A stretch of DNA of 25,076 nucleotides, taken from positions 1-25,076 of IMG/VR virus record IMGVR_UViG_3300017710_000048; one strand, 5' to 3'. Below, one piece after another: positions 1-9,771 of the stretch; position 1 is the first letter of the stretch, and every line of letters starts with the position of its first letter. The notes below the pieces were generated by a model. That model was not told the DNA's origin and did no database searches. It saw only the letters and a program-made list of their open reading frames with translations. Made by a program: the position numbers and the translations under genes. This DNA is from a virus.

Positions 1-116
1 AAAGTGGTGAGATATTAAAAGTACAAGCAGCTACGGCAAATAGATTGCATGTTGTAGCAAGTATACAAGACGTATCGAAGACAAGAGTGACAACAAGTGC
101 GTTAGCACAGATATAG
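1..116 (+). CDS. C-terminal end of an unidentified phage protein (truncated by window edge)
   Basis: An open frame enters from the left edge (first full codon at base 3) and ends at TAG 114-116. It gives 37 residues ending in TTSALAQI. The fragment alternates hydrophobic and polar residues, as beta-rich structural proteins do, but it is too short to place in a family. It lies 39 bases upstream of the next rightward gene and so is probably the last part of a virion gene in the same late operon. The short gap suggests no separate promoter between them. Identity unknown. Confidence 0.6.
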   Translation, partial: SGEILKVQAATANRLHVVASIQDVSKTRVTTSALAQI

Positions 117-155
117 TATTGAACAAAAGCCGAATAATTGGTAGAGTGTTAAATT

Positions 156-944
156 ATGGGAATATTTAAAAGTTTTACAAAAATTTTAAAAAAAGCTGCA
201 CCAATTATTGGTGGTAGTATTGGCTTTGCCATAGGTGGTCCGTTAGGTTCTGCTGCAATCGGTTCTGCTTTGGGTGCTGGTATAGGATCACTAGCTGCAG
301 GTGCTGATACGGATGACGCATTGAAAGCTGCACTTATGGGTGGTATTGGTGGATACGCTGCAAGTGGTGGTAAATTATTTACGGCTGCCGCACCGAGTGC
401 CACGGCTGCTGGTACATCTGCCGTAACAGATTCTGTAGTTGCCAGTGGAATAGATAGCGCTGCTCCAGGTTTAGCGTCTTCTTCTATTCCCGCATATGTT
501 TCTACTCCAGATCCAACCTTCTTTCAAAAAGCAGTAGATTTTGCTAAAACTCCTACTGGCATGGCAACCATTGGTGGTATTGGCAGTTTAGCGGCACTTA
601 GTGGAGAACCAGAACAAGAAACATTTACATCAAGACCACAGCCAGTTGGTAAATCAAGATTAGGTCTTGGCTTTATTGGAGATAAAAGCTACAATTTAGA
701 TGATGAAGAAGATAAAAAAAGATATTTTGACGATTTAGCTAAAGAACAAGGTATTATGACTGCCGCCGCGGGTGGCGAGGTCAATGGACCTGGAACGGGA
801 ACAAGTGATTCTGTGCCTGCTAGACTTTCTGATGGAGAGTTTGTATTAACTGCTCAAGCAGTTAGAGGAGCAGGTGGTGGAGATAGAGATGTCGGAGCTG
901 CAAGAATGTATGAGATGATGTCTGAACTAGAGAGGGTTGCATAA
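156..944 (+). CDS. Glycine-zipper virion/ejection-type protein with conserved phage C-terminal motif
   Basis: The 262-residue product starts MGIFKSFTKILKKAAPIIGG, a basic amphipathic segment. It is followed by a run of GxxxG-type repeats (about residues 17-70, for example IGGPLGSAAIG and GSALGAGIGSLAAGA). Such glycine zippers pack in or across membranes and are common in phage internal or ejection proteins. The last about 60 residues carry a pattern I recognise from many marine phage proteins: GGEV-GPGTGTSDS-PARLSDGEFV, then AVRGAGGGDR and a helical RMYEMMSELE end. A charged DDEEDKK stretch separates the two parts. The stop overlaps the next start by one base (TAATG), so the two are translationally coupled. 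A role in genome ejection or the virion interior is inferred from position and the zipper. No enzymatic motif is visible. Confidence 0.7.
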   Translation: MGIFKSFTKILKKAAPIIGGSIGFAIGGPLGSAAIGSALGAGIGSLAAGADTDDALKAALMGGIGGYAASGGKLFTAAAPSATAAGTSAVTDSVVASGIDSAAPGLASSSIPAYVSTPDPTFFQKAVDFAKTPTGMATIGGIGSLAALSGEPEQETFTSRPQPVGKSRLGLGFIGDKSYNLDDEEDKKRYFDDLAKEQGIMTAAAGGEVNGPGTGTSDSVPARLSDGEFVLTAQAVRGAGGGDRDVGAARMYEMMSELERVA

Positions 945-2146
945 TGGCTACACAAACTTCCGAACAAACGATTAGACTTGCTCCGTTTCAAGAAGATTTC
1001 TTAGCAGATATATTTGAGAGTGCTAAAAGTATTACCAAGCCTGGTGAAGGCTCTATGCCATATTCTGCTCAACAGTTAGCAGGATTATCACAAGGACAAA
1101 GAGATGCAATAACACAAGCCACTCAAGGAGTTGGGTCTTTCTCTCCTTATTTACAAAGAGGTTCAGAAGCTATCGGTCAAGGTATTGGCGCTGTTGGAAC
1201 TGGACTTAGCACACTTGGTTCTGCATTGGGTCAATTACCAGAAGCACAACAAGGTTATCGTCAGCAACAACAAGCTATGTTAGATGCTCAACGGCTCGGT
1301 CAACAAGGAGTTGGACAAGCACAAGCCATGACAGCTGGTGCTAGTTACGATTTTGATCCTACATCTTATCAACAGTTTATGGATCCTTATATGGAATCTG
1401 TAATCCAACAACAATATCAAGATATTGCAGAGCAAGGCGATATTGCAAAAAACAAAGCGACTGCACAAGCAGTTGGCTCGGGAGCTTTTGGTGGATCAAG
1501 AGGAGCCATACAACAAGCAGAAATAAATCAAAATGTGTTAGATCAACAAGCTAGAACTGGATCACAGTTGAGATCACAAGGTTTTCAACAAGCACAGAAT
1601 CTTGCACAACAAGCAGCGTCAAGACAAGCACAACAACAACTTGCACAAGCAGGTCAGTTTGGTCAACAAGCGGGACAAGCAGGTGCACTTGGCTTTCAAG
1701 GTGCAGCAGGCTTTGGTCAAGCAGCACAAGGTCTTGGTAATCTTGCTCAGTTAACTGGTCAACTTGGTCAAACAACGGGTGCACTTGGATCACAAATCGG
1801 GCAGATGGGAACACAAACCGCGGCTCTTGGACAGTTAGGACAACAGATGGGTGTCCAAGATGTAAACACATTGTTAGGTATTGGTGGTCTACAACAAGGT
1901 CAAGATCAAAAATCACTTGATATTGCAAGAGCTAATTCTCTTGCACAACAAGCATTGCCTTATCAAAGAATTGGTTTTATGTCTGATATATTCAGAGGTG
2001 TCCCAGCGTTGCAACAGACAACTTCTAGAATGTCTACACCACCACCAAGTAGAGGATCACAGATGCTTGGACTAGGGATCGCGGGTCTTGGAGCAGTTGG
2101 ACAAGCGGGTGGTTTTGGTAATTTCTTCGGAGGTCAAAGAGGATAA
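944..2146 (+). CDS. Gln/Gly/Ala-rich internal virion-like protein
   Basis: This 400-residue product is very rich in Gln, Gly and Ala. Residues about 100-330 contain many short QQA, GQ and LGQ repeats (for example GQFGQQAGQAGALGFQGAAG). Blocks typical of a family common in marine phages are visible: DPYMESVIQQQYQDIAEQG, then AVGSGAFGGSRGAIQQAE, and near the C-terminus PYQRIGFMSDIFRGVPALQQ. The C-terminal 30 residues are glycine-rich and hydrophobic. No catalytic motif is seen. The repeats suggest an extended helical or collagen-like packing protein. It lies between two other presumed ejection proteins and overlaps both by one base, so it is likely an internal or ejection protein. Function is inferred only from position and composition. 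Confidence 0.65.
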   Translation: MATQTSEQTIRLAPFQEDFLADIFESAKSITKPGEGSMPYSAQQLAGLSQGQRDAITQATQGVGSFSPYLQRGSEAIGQGIGAVGTGLSTLGSALGQLPEAQQGYRQQQQAMLDAQRLGQQGVGQAQAMTAGASYDFDPTSYQQFMDPYMESVIQQQYQDIAEQGDIAKNKATAQAVGSGAFGGSRGAIQQAEINQNVLDQQARTGSQLRSQGFQQAQNLAQQAASRQAQQQLAQAGQFGQQAGQAGALGFQGAAGFGQAAQGLGNLAQLTGQLGQTTGALGSQIGQMGTQTAALGQLGQQMGVQDVNTLLGIGGLQQGQDQKSLDIARANSLAQQALPYQRIGFMSDIFRGVPALQQTTSRMSTPPPSRGSQMLGLGIAGLGAVGQAGGFGNFFGGQRG

Positions 2147-3912
2147 TGATAAGAAATGTATTTGATAGACCAATGTTTAATCCTAATATTCGTAGGAATG
2201 TGCCTGGTGGTATTATGGCTTCTAGTCCAGAATTAATTAAAGTTGGAACAGCTAATGCTAATCCATTGCTATCTAGTCAGAGTAATAAAATTCAAATACC
2301 TATGTATCAAAATAAAGAAATACCTTTAGGTGAATTGTTAACTAGTCCTACCACCATACCAAATAAAATAGACCCAAATCAAAAATTAAACACTGGAGAT
2401 ATAGAAGGAACTGGAACTCAAGAAAACATACAGCAACAGAAAGAAAAATCTAATTTAGAAAAATTAAAAGAAGTTGCTTTAAGAAATAAAATTGCAGAAG
2501 GTGCAACAACAGCAGATGATCTTGATCCCGTGACTGGAGCCAAGTCACAGTTACAAAAAACTGTTGAAAAAGCAGAAGAAGACTATTATGCAAGTGATGA
2601 TTTTCCAAATGTGTCATTGTCAAATGAAGGTTCTGGTAAAGCTAGTTCATCTTCAGCTTCCTCTAGCTCTGATGCAAGTTTATTAAGTGGGTTTGAGTCA
2701 AAGCAAAAAGGGTTGTCTAATAGAATGACAACTGCAATCGCAAACTTATCTTCAGGTCTTGGAAGTGCCGAGGACATTAAATTAGGTGGTAAGACAGTTG
2801 TTGAAAACACAAACGCACTAGTGGCAAAAATGCAAGAAAAAGGAGAAGAGCCTACACTTGCAGATGTACAAGACGATGCCATACAATTATTAGGGTTTGA
2901 TCCAAAAGAGTTAGAAGGCGAGTTTGAAGAAGATAGAAAAGCATCTATATTTTTAAACATGATGAAAGCTGGTTTAGCCATAGCGGCGGGTGAAAGTGAT
3001 AATGCTATAACAAACATAGCAAAAGGTTTTGGTGTTGGTCTTCAAGGGTATGGAGAAGATGTAAATCGTCTAAACAAAAACCTACGAGAAGATAGACGAG
3101 AAGCACGAAACACTATGTATAATCTTCTAAAAGATGCAAAGTCTGAATCGATTGCAAAAAGAACATTAGAACTGCAACAAATGGAAGGTGTTGTCAATAT
3201 TCAAAGACAACTTGTAGGAGATCAAAGACAGAAAGCATTAGATACATTTAACCAACAAATTACTGGATTAAAATTCAATGCAGATCTATTAAGTGCTGCT
3301 GCTGATATGGGATTTAAAGAAAAGCAACTACAAGTTACAAAAGACAATGTAGAAAAAACATTTAGAGCCGCCATATTGAGATCACAGCCAGAGATTATTT
3401 CTTTACTTAAAGCAAAAGGCGACATGAAATTAAAAGAAGGTCTTACAAAAGAGATACCTTATGGAGAAGAAGGCTACTTAAATCAATACGATTTAACTCC
3501 AAAAGGCGAAAAATCTATTGAAGATTACCTAAAAGAATTGAAAAAAGGCGGCAAAGGTAGTTTAAATTCTGGAAGTGAATTTAATGTAAAAAGAAAAAAC
3601 ATTGCTAACACTGGACAGGTAAGTATAGTTCCAACACCTCCAGGTTTTACTGGAGCTAGTGATGACATCAAAGAATCTTATGGCATAGCGGGTGAGCAAT
3701 TAATGGAAGATTTGGGTAGCTTGTCAGACGGTATTGATAGATTCAATAGAATTGTTGAATTTGTAAGAAGTCAAAAAGGCAATTTCCCAGGCATGACTAT
3801 ACCAGAAAGTTCTTTGTCTGGAGATGTTAAGAAATATTTACAAGGTAAGAAAAGTGGTGGTGGCACAAATGCCGCTGACTATGCAGATGTTTTAGAAATA
3901 AGCAGTAATTAA
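2146..3912 (+). CDS. Charged, helical virion-associated protein, unknown function
   Basis: The 588-residue protein has a polar, disordered N-terminal about 190 residues with a Ser-rich linker (ASSSSASSSSDAS near residue 170). A helical region follows that includes the block MMKAGLAIAAGESDNAITNI and then GFGVGLQGYGEDV. A long Lys/Arg/Glu/Gln-rich stretch follows (about residues 310-400; LREDRREARNTMYNLL, ELQQMEGVVNIQRQLVG) that looks like coiled coil. The small hydrophobic GLAIAAG patch followed by coiled coil is a layout I recognise from hypothetical proteins beside large ejection proteins in marine phages. Its start shares a base with the preceding stop. Scaffold, internal core or ejection roles all fit. 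None is proven from sequence. Confidence 0.6.
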   Translation: MIRNVFDRPMFNPNIRRNVPGGIMASSPELIKVGTANANPLLSSQSNKIQIPMYQNKEIPLGELLTSPTTIPNKIDPNQKLNTGDIEGTGTQENIQQQKEKSNLEKLKEVALRNKIAEGATTADDLDPVTGAKSQLQKTVEKAEEDYYASDDFPNVSLSNEGSGKASSSSASSSSDASLLSGFESKQKGLSNRMTTAIANLSSGLGSAEDIKLGGKTVVENTNALVAKMQEKGEEPTLADVQDDAIQLLGFDPKELEGEFEEDRKASIFLNMMKAGLAIAAGESDNAITNIAKGFGVGLQGYGEDVNRLNKNLREDRREARNTMYNLLKDAKSESIAKRTLELQQMEGVVNIQRQLVGDQRQKALDTFNQQITGLKFNADLLSAAADMGFKEKQLQVTKDNVEKTFRAAILRSQPEIISLLKAKGDMKLKEGLTKEIPYGEEGYLNQYDLTPKGEKSIEDYLKELKKGGKGSLNSGSEFNVKRKNIANTGQVSIVPTPPGFTGASDDIKESYGIAGEQLMEDLGSLSDGIDRFNRIVEFVRSQKGNFPGMTIPESSLSGDVKKYLQGKKSGGGTNAADYADVLEISSN

Positions 3913-3913
3913 A

Positions 3914-6900
3914 ATGCCTAGTTATACAGTAGATGGTAAGACTTATTTTATCAAAGAAGACCTTACGCAAATAGAAGCAGAGGCTCTTGTAAAATCTCGT
4001 TTTGGTTCTCCAGGGGATCAAGCTGCCGCAGATGAAGGAACTAGTGACTATTTAAATCCACAAGACGAAGGAACTTTGCAAGAAATAGCAGAGGGTGCAG
4101 CTTCTGGTTTACTTGCTATACCACAAGGCATAGCAGAAACTGCTACAAGTCTTATAGATCTTGCTGCTGGAACTAGTTATACAGATTCCGTGGTCAAAGG
4201 TTTTAATAAAATGAGAAATGATCTTGGTATCGACCCAGCGGGAGCAGCGGGTAAGATAACAGAAGGACTTATTCAGTTTGGTGTGCCGGGTGTTGGAGCC
4301 GCGGCTGCCGTGTCAAAGTTTAGTAAACTTGGTAAGTTGGCACGAGGCACAGATAAAATGAGAGCCGATCCAGGGTCTTTGAAAACTATGAAGATTACAA
4401 AGCAACCTTTAGACATGAAGACTTTAACAACTAGTCAAAAAGCAGGGTTAGCTACACAACAATTTGTGGCGGCAGGAGTAGCAGATGCAATCGTTGCAAC
4501 TGATGGCACTCAGTCTATAGGAGATTTTTTTGAAGGTGGTTATGGTCCATTTCTTGAAACACGAGATCTTTTAGGATTAGAGGGCAGAGAAAAAGCTATG
4601 GCTAGAGTGTATAATAAAGTTATGGCTCATGGTATTTCTGGTTCTATTCTTGCTGGTATTTTACCTCCAGTGATTGGTGCAGGTCTTAGCACTTCTGCAA
4701 AAATAGGTGCAGCCACATCAAGAGAAGTTGGTCTTGCCGCTCCAGGTTCGGTTATTGGTGCAGGTGCAGCCACAGTTGATGAGTTGGCTCAAGGTAAAGA
4801 TATTGAAGATTTAGACTTTGGGAAAATAGCAAAGGGTGCGGCATATGGAGCAGGTATCGGTGCTGGTGTTGGAGTAGGGTCAAGAGTACTAGGTGCAGCT
4901 TCTAAAAAAGCATCCGAAGCGATTGCAAAACAAGAAGAAAGATTTTTAAAAGGTGAGTCTTCTGATCCAGGTGTTATTAATACTTTAGATAGAGCAGTTG
5001 CAAAAACTTTATCTGCTTTTAGATACAGATCTTTTTTGCCAGGTGATGTCGCAAGAGTAAAATCTTTAGTTAACCCAGCAATAGAAGGTGATATTAAAAA
5101 AGCAGAAAAGGCATTAAAAGAAGTTGATAAAAGTATTTCAGAAGTATTAAGACCTGGAAACAAAGAATTTGAAGCGTATAGAAGACTACCAGACTTTACA
5201 AAACAAAAACTAATAAATAATTTTATGGATGTTCTTGAAGGAGCAACAGAAAAAGATTTAGAAATACCTAAACTTTTATTTGATCGTTTCTTAAAAGCAA
5301 AAAATATTATTGATGATCTATCAGAAAGAGTTATAGACACGGGTGCAGCCAAAAGTTTACCAGAGGTAGCGACTAGTGGGTTGATGTCTAGAAATGCTTT
5401 TAAAAAACAAGTAAGAGATAACATAGCAAATGGTGGTTATCTTGCTAGACAGTATCAAATATTCAATGATGATAATTTTAAACTAGCACCCGATATGAGA
5501 GAAGCTCTTGTGGATCAAATCGTAGAGGGCAAGGGTCTAGATATAAAACATGTTCAAAAATTTTTAAAAGATGAACCAGAAACTTTTAGAATTTCTGATG
5601 ACTTTGTAAATACTTATAGAACATTACAACGAGAAGGTCCCGAAGGTGTTGGTCAGTTTGCATTAACAAGACTTCAAGCGGAACGATACATAGATAATGT
5701 TACAAAATATTACAAAAGTGTGAAACACAGTAGTGGCGGAACTGCTTATTCTGCTAGAACTGTACCCGTTGTCAGATTAAATCCAGCAGTTTTAAATAAA
5801 TCTAAAGTGGATAACGAAGTTATAAGATCTATACTTGGTGAGGTTAGAAATCCAAAAGAAGCATACATGCACACTGTAGGAGAATTATCTAATTTCATAG
5901 CATCAGATGCGTTTTACTCTTCTTTTAAAAGAACCGCAGATAATATAATTAAAAACACAGATCCCAGAGTGGACAAACCTTTGTTTATAAATACAAATGA
6001 TTTGGTTAGAGAACGAGTTGCACAAATCAACGAAGCGTTACCTGTGGGAAGTAGAATTTCTTCTCTTCGAGAGTTGCCTTTGCAACAAAGAGAAGAAATA
6101 ATTAAAGATGTTATGGACAGTGTTCAAAGACGAGGTGGAAAAGGTTTAGAGTATATTGTTCTTGGCAGAGATTCTGTATCTGGATTTGATCCAGAAGGTC
6201 TTGCAGCACGAAGCGTGTTTGGTGAAATGTATGGCTATGCCATACCAAAGCCTATGTATGAAGCCATGAGTAATGTTATTAACGAGAGAACAAGTGTTAT
6301 GGGTGATATATTCAGAGGCTTGTATTACCCTATGGTTAAATTAAAAGGCTTATCTCAATATGCTAAAACCATTTTATCTCCAATTACACAAGTTAGAAAC
6401 GTAACATCTGCTTCTTTGTTTGCACTGGCACAAGGTAATGTGGGTAAGAACGCTAGTCTTTTTGAATCCGTAGACTTAGTTTTAAGAGATTTAATTGATA
6501 AAGAACTAAAACTAAAGGGCACTGGTAAGGTTGAAAAGTTTACTAATGATAGATTTGATTTTTCTTTGAATGATGAAGTTTTAGATTTTCTTGTAGACCT
6601 ACAAAACAGAGGTGTTATTGGTAGTTCGGCTCAACTACGAGAGATACAAGCCAACTTACGTCAAGGATTAGGATATAGAGGTACGGGGATCACGGGTCTT
6701 CCTGCACAAAGAACGGGAAGACCAGATGATATAGGTGTTTCTGATTTTGAAGTTGCCTTGGGTGCTCGACCACAAGCAGTCGAAGATTCAATAGCTAGAC
6801 AGCACTCTATAATTGAAACACCTCCAGATGGTAAAGGTTTAAAAGGTATGTCAAAAACTGCTTTGAAAGGCAGTATGAATATGACAAGACGATTTTTAGA

Positions 6901-8668
6901 TACGGCAGAAGGTCTATATAAGGGGGGTGATGATGTTTGGAAAATATACAACTACGCTTTTGAATTACAAAAACTAAGAAACTCAATAGCAAAAATAGGA
7001 ACTGACTTTGCTGATAATCCCACTGTTAGAAGACAACAACTTACCGCGTTTTCTAGGCATATAGGTAAACAAAAGGGTGAAGGATTAGATGAAGCACTAA
7101 AAAGATCCGCAGCAGATACGGTTCGTAATACAGTTCCAAACTATGAACTTGTCCCAGAGTTTATCAAAGGACTACGAGGAGTGCCTCTTGGTAACTTTAT
7201 TGCTTTTCCAGCAGAGATTTTAAGAACTGGTTTTAATACTCTTGATGTTGCAGCTAAAGAATTAGATAGTCCCGTTCAAGCCATTAGAGAAATAGGAATG
7301 AAAAGATTAATGGGTGGTGTAACTGCTTTTGGTCTTGTTGGATCTGGGTTACAGAAGTTTGCACAAAACTTAACAGACACTAGTGATGAAGAGTTGGAAG
7401 CTGCAAACAGATTAGCTGCTTCTTGGCAAAGAAACTCACAATTAATACCAGTTGGTAAAGACGACAATGGTAATTTTGAATTTATCGATTTTAGTCATAC
7501 AAATCCATATGATTTATTATCAAGAGGTTTTAGAACTGCGTTAAATACATATAAAGAAACAGACAGACAAAGTGTGTCTATGGGAGAACGAATTAGAAAG
7601 ATAGGGTTTGATACACTGTCTGAATATTTTACTCCGTTTATAGATTATTCTATGGTTTTTTCTGCTCTACAAGATGTAGCACCCGTAGCTGGTGGTGGTC
7701 GTGGTGGTAGAACAAGATCTGGTGCGAAGGTATACAGAGAACAAGATAGCTCTGGGGTTGCTTTTGAAAAATCAATGTTGCATATGTTTAATACTTTGAT
7801 CCCAGGCATGGTTCCCGTCAGAATACCAGTAGGAGCAGAGTTTGGTATTGCGGGTGGTAATTTCCCACAAGGTGTGAAATCCATAGAAAAATCTAGATTT
7901 TTAAGAGGTGTGTTCTCTCCAGAGGGTGAGATGGAGCCGACAACTGGTAAAACTTATCAACAAGGAGCAGAATTATTTAGAGCCTTTACTGGTTTAAACA
8001 CACAAACTTTGGACTTAAATAGATTAGGAGAGTTCCGAGCACAAGAGTTTAAACAAGATAGATCTGGAACAGCAGCATTATTCAACGAAGTTTTAAGATT
8101 TAAAGAAGCGTCTCCAGAACAAATTATTACAGCTTTCAGAAGAGCAGATGATGCTAGATTAAAAGTTTTTAGAAAATATGCGTCAACTATAGACGATTTA
8201 AAAACACTTGGTTTATCAAGACCACAAATAAGAAAAATAATGAAAGATGCACAGCTAGGCGAAGAAGAAACAAGTTCTTTATTGAATGATAGATATGTTC
8301 CTTTTAAACCAAGCAAAGAAAAAATAAAAGATGCAAGAAAGAAAAATATATATGTTCCTACGGGAGATATAAATTCTTTGAGATCATTAAGAAGAGGAAT
8401 GTCATTAAGAAAAGAACCAGACTCGGATGAGTTAAGTGTACCAAATTTATTCGGATTAGGAAATCAGAGGAATGTTCCAACTAATCTTCCAGAACCACCT
8501 GTGAATAATAATCCACCCGCACCAAATACTAACGTATCATCAGCACCAAGTTTTCAACAGATGACTAACGTAGCAGCGAGTCCAACAACAAGAACCAACC
8601 CTTCTTTTCTAGGTAGTAGTCCAGATGACATTCTAAAAAATTTAGATATAGCTAGGAGAACTGGATGA
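3914..8668 (+). CDS. Large internal virion (ejection) protein, 1584 residues
   Basis: This is the largest gene in the window. The N-terminus (MPSYTVDGKTYFIKEDLT, then QIEAEALVKSRFG) resembles a short domain at the start of many phage internal proteins. Residues about 60-340 contain several Gly/Ala-rich hydrophobic stretches (for example GAGIGAGVGVGSRVLGAA and VPGVGAAAAVSKF) that could insert in membranes. The middle is mainly helical and charged. A region around residues 1100-1150 (GLVGSGLQKFAQNL) is again hydrophobic. The C-terminal about 90 residues are Pro/Asn/Ser-rich and probably disordered. No transglycosylase catalytic signature was evident to me. The size, position just before the endolysin, and hydrophobic segments resemble the giant ejection proteins of short-tailed phages. 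That, with no tape-measure or tail-sheath gene nearby, argues for a podovirus. Its start lies one base after the previous stop with no clear ribosome site, so coupling is likely. Confidence 0.65.
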   Translation: MPSYTVDGKTYFIKEDLTQIEAEALVKSRFGSPGDQAAADEGTSDYLNPQDEGTLQEIAEGAASGLLAIPQGIAETATSLIDLAAGTSYTDSVVKGFNKMRNDLGIDPAGAAGKITEGLIQFGVPGVGAAAAVSKFSKLGKLARGTDKMRADPGSLKTMKITKQPLDMKTLTTSQKAGLATQQFVAAGVADAIVATDGTQSIGDFFEGGYGPFLETRDLLGLEGREKAMARVYNKVMAHGISGSILAGILPPVIGAGLSTSAKIGAATSREVGLAAPGSVIGAGAATVDELAQGKDIEDLDFGKIAKGAAYGAGIGAGVGVGSRVLGAASKKASEAIAKQEERFLKGESSDPGVINTLDRAVAKTLSAFRYRSFLPGDVARVKSLVNPAIEGDIKKAEKALKEVDKSISEVLRPGNKEFEAYRRLPDFTKQKLINNFMDVLEGATEKDLEIPKLLFDRFLKAKNIIDDLSERVIDTGAAKSLPEVATSGLMSRNAFKKQVRDNIANGGYLARQYQIFNDDNFKLAPDMREALVDQIVEGKGLDIKHVQKFLKDEPETFRISDDFVNTYRTLQREGPEGVGQFALTRLQAERYIDNVTKYYKSVKHSSGGTAYSARTVPVVRLNPAVLNKSKVDNEVIRSILGEVRNPKEAYMHTVGELSNFIASDAFYSSFKRTADNIIKNTDPRVDKPLFINTNDLVRERVAQINEALPVGSRISSLRELPLQQREEIIKDVMDSVQRRGGKGLEYIVLGRDSVSGFDPEGLAARSVFGEMYGYAIPKPMYEAMSNVINERTSVMGDIFRGLYYPMVKLKGLSQYAKTILSPITQVRNVTSASLFALAQGNVGKNASLFESVDLVLRDLIDKELKLKGTGKVEKFTNDRFDFSLNDEVLDFLVDLQNRGVIGSSAQLREIQANLRQGLGYRGTGITGLPAQRTGRPDDIGVSDFEVALGARPQAVEDSIARQHSIIETPPDGKGLKGMSKTALKGSMNMTRRFLDTAEGLYKGGDDVWKIYNYAFELQKLRNSIAKIGTDFADNPTVRRQQLTAFSRHIGKQKGEGLDEALKRSAADTVRNTVPNYELVPEFIKGLRGVPLGNFIAFPAEILRTGFNTLDVAAKELDSPVQAIREIGMKRLMGGVTAFGLVGSGLQKFAQNLTDTSDEELEAANRLAASWQRNSQLIPVGKDDNGNFEFIDFSHTNPYDLLSRGFRTALNTYKETDRQSVSMGERIRKIGFDTLSEYFTPFIDYSMVFSALQDVAPVAGGGRGGRTRSGAKVYREQDSSGVAFEKSMLHMFNTLIPGMVPVRIPVGAEFGIAGGNFPQGVKSIEKSRFLRGVFSPEGEMEPTTGKTYQQGAELFRAFTGLNTQTLDLNRLGEFRAQEFKQDRSGTAALFNEVLRFKEASPEQIITAFRRADDARLKVFRKYASTIDDLKTLGLSRPQIRKIMKDAQLGEEETSSLLNDRYVPFKPSKEKIKDARKKNIYVPTGDINSLRSLRRGMSLRKEPDSDELSVPNLFGLGNQRNVPTNLPEPPVNNNPPAPNTNVSSAPSFQQMTNVAASPTTRTNPSFLGSSPDDILKNLDIARRTG

Positions 8669-9129
8669 GTAGATTATCCCCACATTTTACAATGACAGAG
8701 TTTGTTAAATCACAAACGGCAGAAAGAAAAGGCATAGAAAATATGCCAGAAGATAAACATGTAGTTGCTATGATGGCATTATGTGAAAAAGTTCTTGAGC
8801 CCATTCGTGAACACTTTGGTAAACCAATCATGGTTAACTCTGGGTATCGCAGCGCCGCCTTATGTCGAGCCATAGGATCAAAAAGCAGTAGCCAACATTG
8901 CAAAGGTCAAGCGGTGGATATAGAAATACCAGGTGTTGCTAATGCAGAATTAGCACAATACATTGCAAACTCATTAGATTACGATCAGTTAATATTAGAA
9001 TGTTATGAAAGAGCTAAAGGTCCAAGCTCTGGTTGGGTTCATGTATCTTATGTTGGAGACGCAAACAGAAAAGAATCCCTTACATATGATAGAGTCAATG
9101 GCTATAGAAGAGGTTTGATTTACACATAG
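8665..9129 (+). CDS. M15-family peptidase endolysin
   Basis: The 154-residue product matches the compact Peptidase_M15_3 layout. It starts LSPHFTMTEFVKS, contains VNSGYRS (57-63), and has zinc-site motifs SQHCKGQAVD (His78, Asp85) and GWVHVSY (His126). Known members are zinc-dependent D,D- or L,D-peptidases that cut peptidoglycan cross-links or stem peptides and serve as phage endolysins or virion lysins. No signal peptide or membrane segment is seen, so release would need a holin or another route. Its ATG overlaps the stop of the giant virion gene by four bases (ATGA), placing it in the late operon. All expected metal ligands are present, so an active enzyme is likely. Whether it acts in lysis or is carried in the virion cannot be decided here. 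Confidence 0.85.
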   Translation: MSRLSPHFTMTEFVKSQTAERKGIENMPEDKHVVAMMALCEKVLEPIREHFGKPIMVNSGYRSAALCRAIGSKSSSQHCKGQAVDIEIPGVANAELAQYIANSLDYDQLILECYERAKGPSSGWVHVSYVGDANRKESLTYDRVNGYRRGLIYT

Positions 9130-9771
9130 ATGCCTGCGTTAATTGCTAATTTACCTTCAGAAGATGTGTGGGTCAGACGGGAATACTTGAGGGACTTAAA
9201 AGATGGACACGGGGATTTTGTTCGTGGAGTCTGGGTATCATGTAAATCTATACCTGGACGAGCATTTTATTTTGAAACTTATTTACCTGATTACGGTGCC
9301 TTGTTTGATAAGTTGCCTATTAGTGCGTTCCTTTCTCAAGCCAAAACACCTGATCCGGACTTACCTCTTAATAATCTTCAATTCTGGAATTGCATGGACT
9401 ATGGTGTGGTTGCTACTTGCAAACAATTCATTGGTTCAATGGACTATGAGGTGTTAACAAGGGATCACGGAACAATGAAGGGTTCATACATATGCACTCT
9501 TGATAATTATCACCAAGACCCAGACACAATAGATTACTCTACCAGTGAAACACCGGCAGAACATAAATCACATAATTTAATAAAATTAGAAAACGGACAG
9601 TTTTGTTTATACCCTAACAACAGAACACGAATTTACGATAACTCTTTAACACCCACAGAACCATTGAAACCAGACTTCAAAGTTAGTACAATAGAATATC
9701 AAGTCGAGAATGGTAACATGACTAGACTCGGAGACACAGATGAATACTTTTGGAAGGCTAAGAATGAATGA
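9130..9771 (+). CDS. Conserved phage hypothetical protein
   Basis: The 213-residue product begins directly after the endolysin stop with ATG. It is soluble and mixed alpha/beta by appearance. Recognisable blocks are VWVRREYLRDLKDGHGDFV near the N-terminus, IPGRAFYFETYLPDYGALFD, LPISAFL, and a C-terminal half with NGQFCLYPNNR and PDFKVSTIEYQVENG. I recognise these blocks from a family often found beside packaging or lysis genes in marine phages, but I know of no assigned function. There are no cysteine clusters, nucleotide-binding motifs or membrane segments. Its place at the end of the late operon suggests a virion or late-stage role. Confidence 0.65.
   Translation: MPALIANLPSEDVWVRREYLRDLKDGHGDFVRGVWVSCKSIPGRAFYFETYLPDYGALFDKLPISAFLSQAKTPDPDLPLNNLQFWNCMDYGVVATCKQFIGSMDYEVLTRDHGTMKGSYICTLDNYHQDPDTIDYSTSETPAEHKSHNLIKLENGQFCLYPNNRTRIYDNSLTPTEPLKPDFKVSTIEYQVENGNMTRLGDTDEYFWKAKNE

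Noticed and set aside
1280-1928. Minus-strand frames opposite the Gln-rich gene
   Set aside because: They mirror the CAA/CAG-rich repeat codons. They lack ribosome sites and run against a tightly coupled rightward operon.
4789-5424. A 211-residue minus-strand frame inside the 1584-residue gene
   Set aside because: It has no ribosome site or recognisable domain, and its residues follow from the opposite strand of an AT-rich coding sequence.
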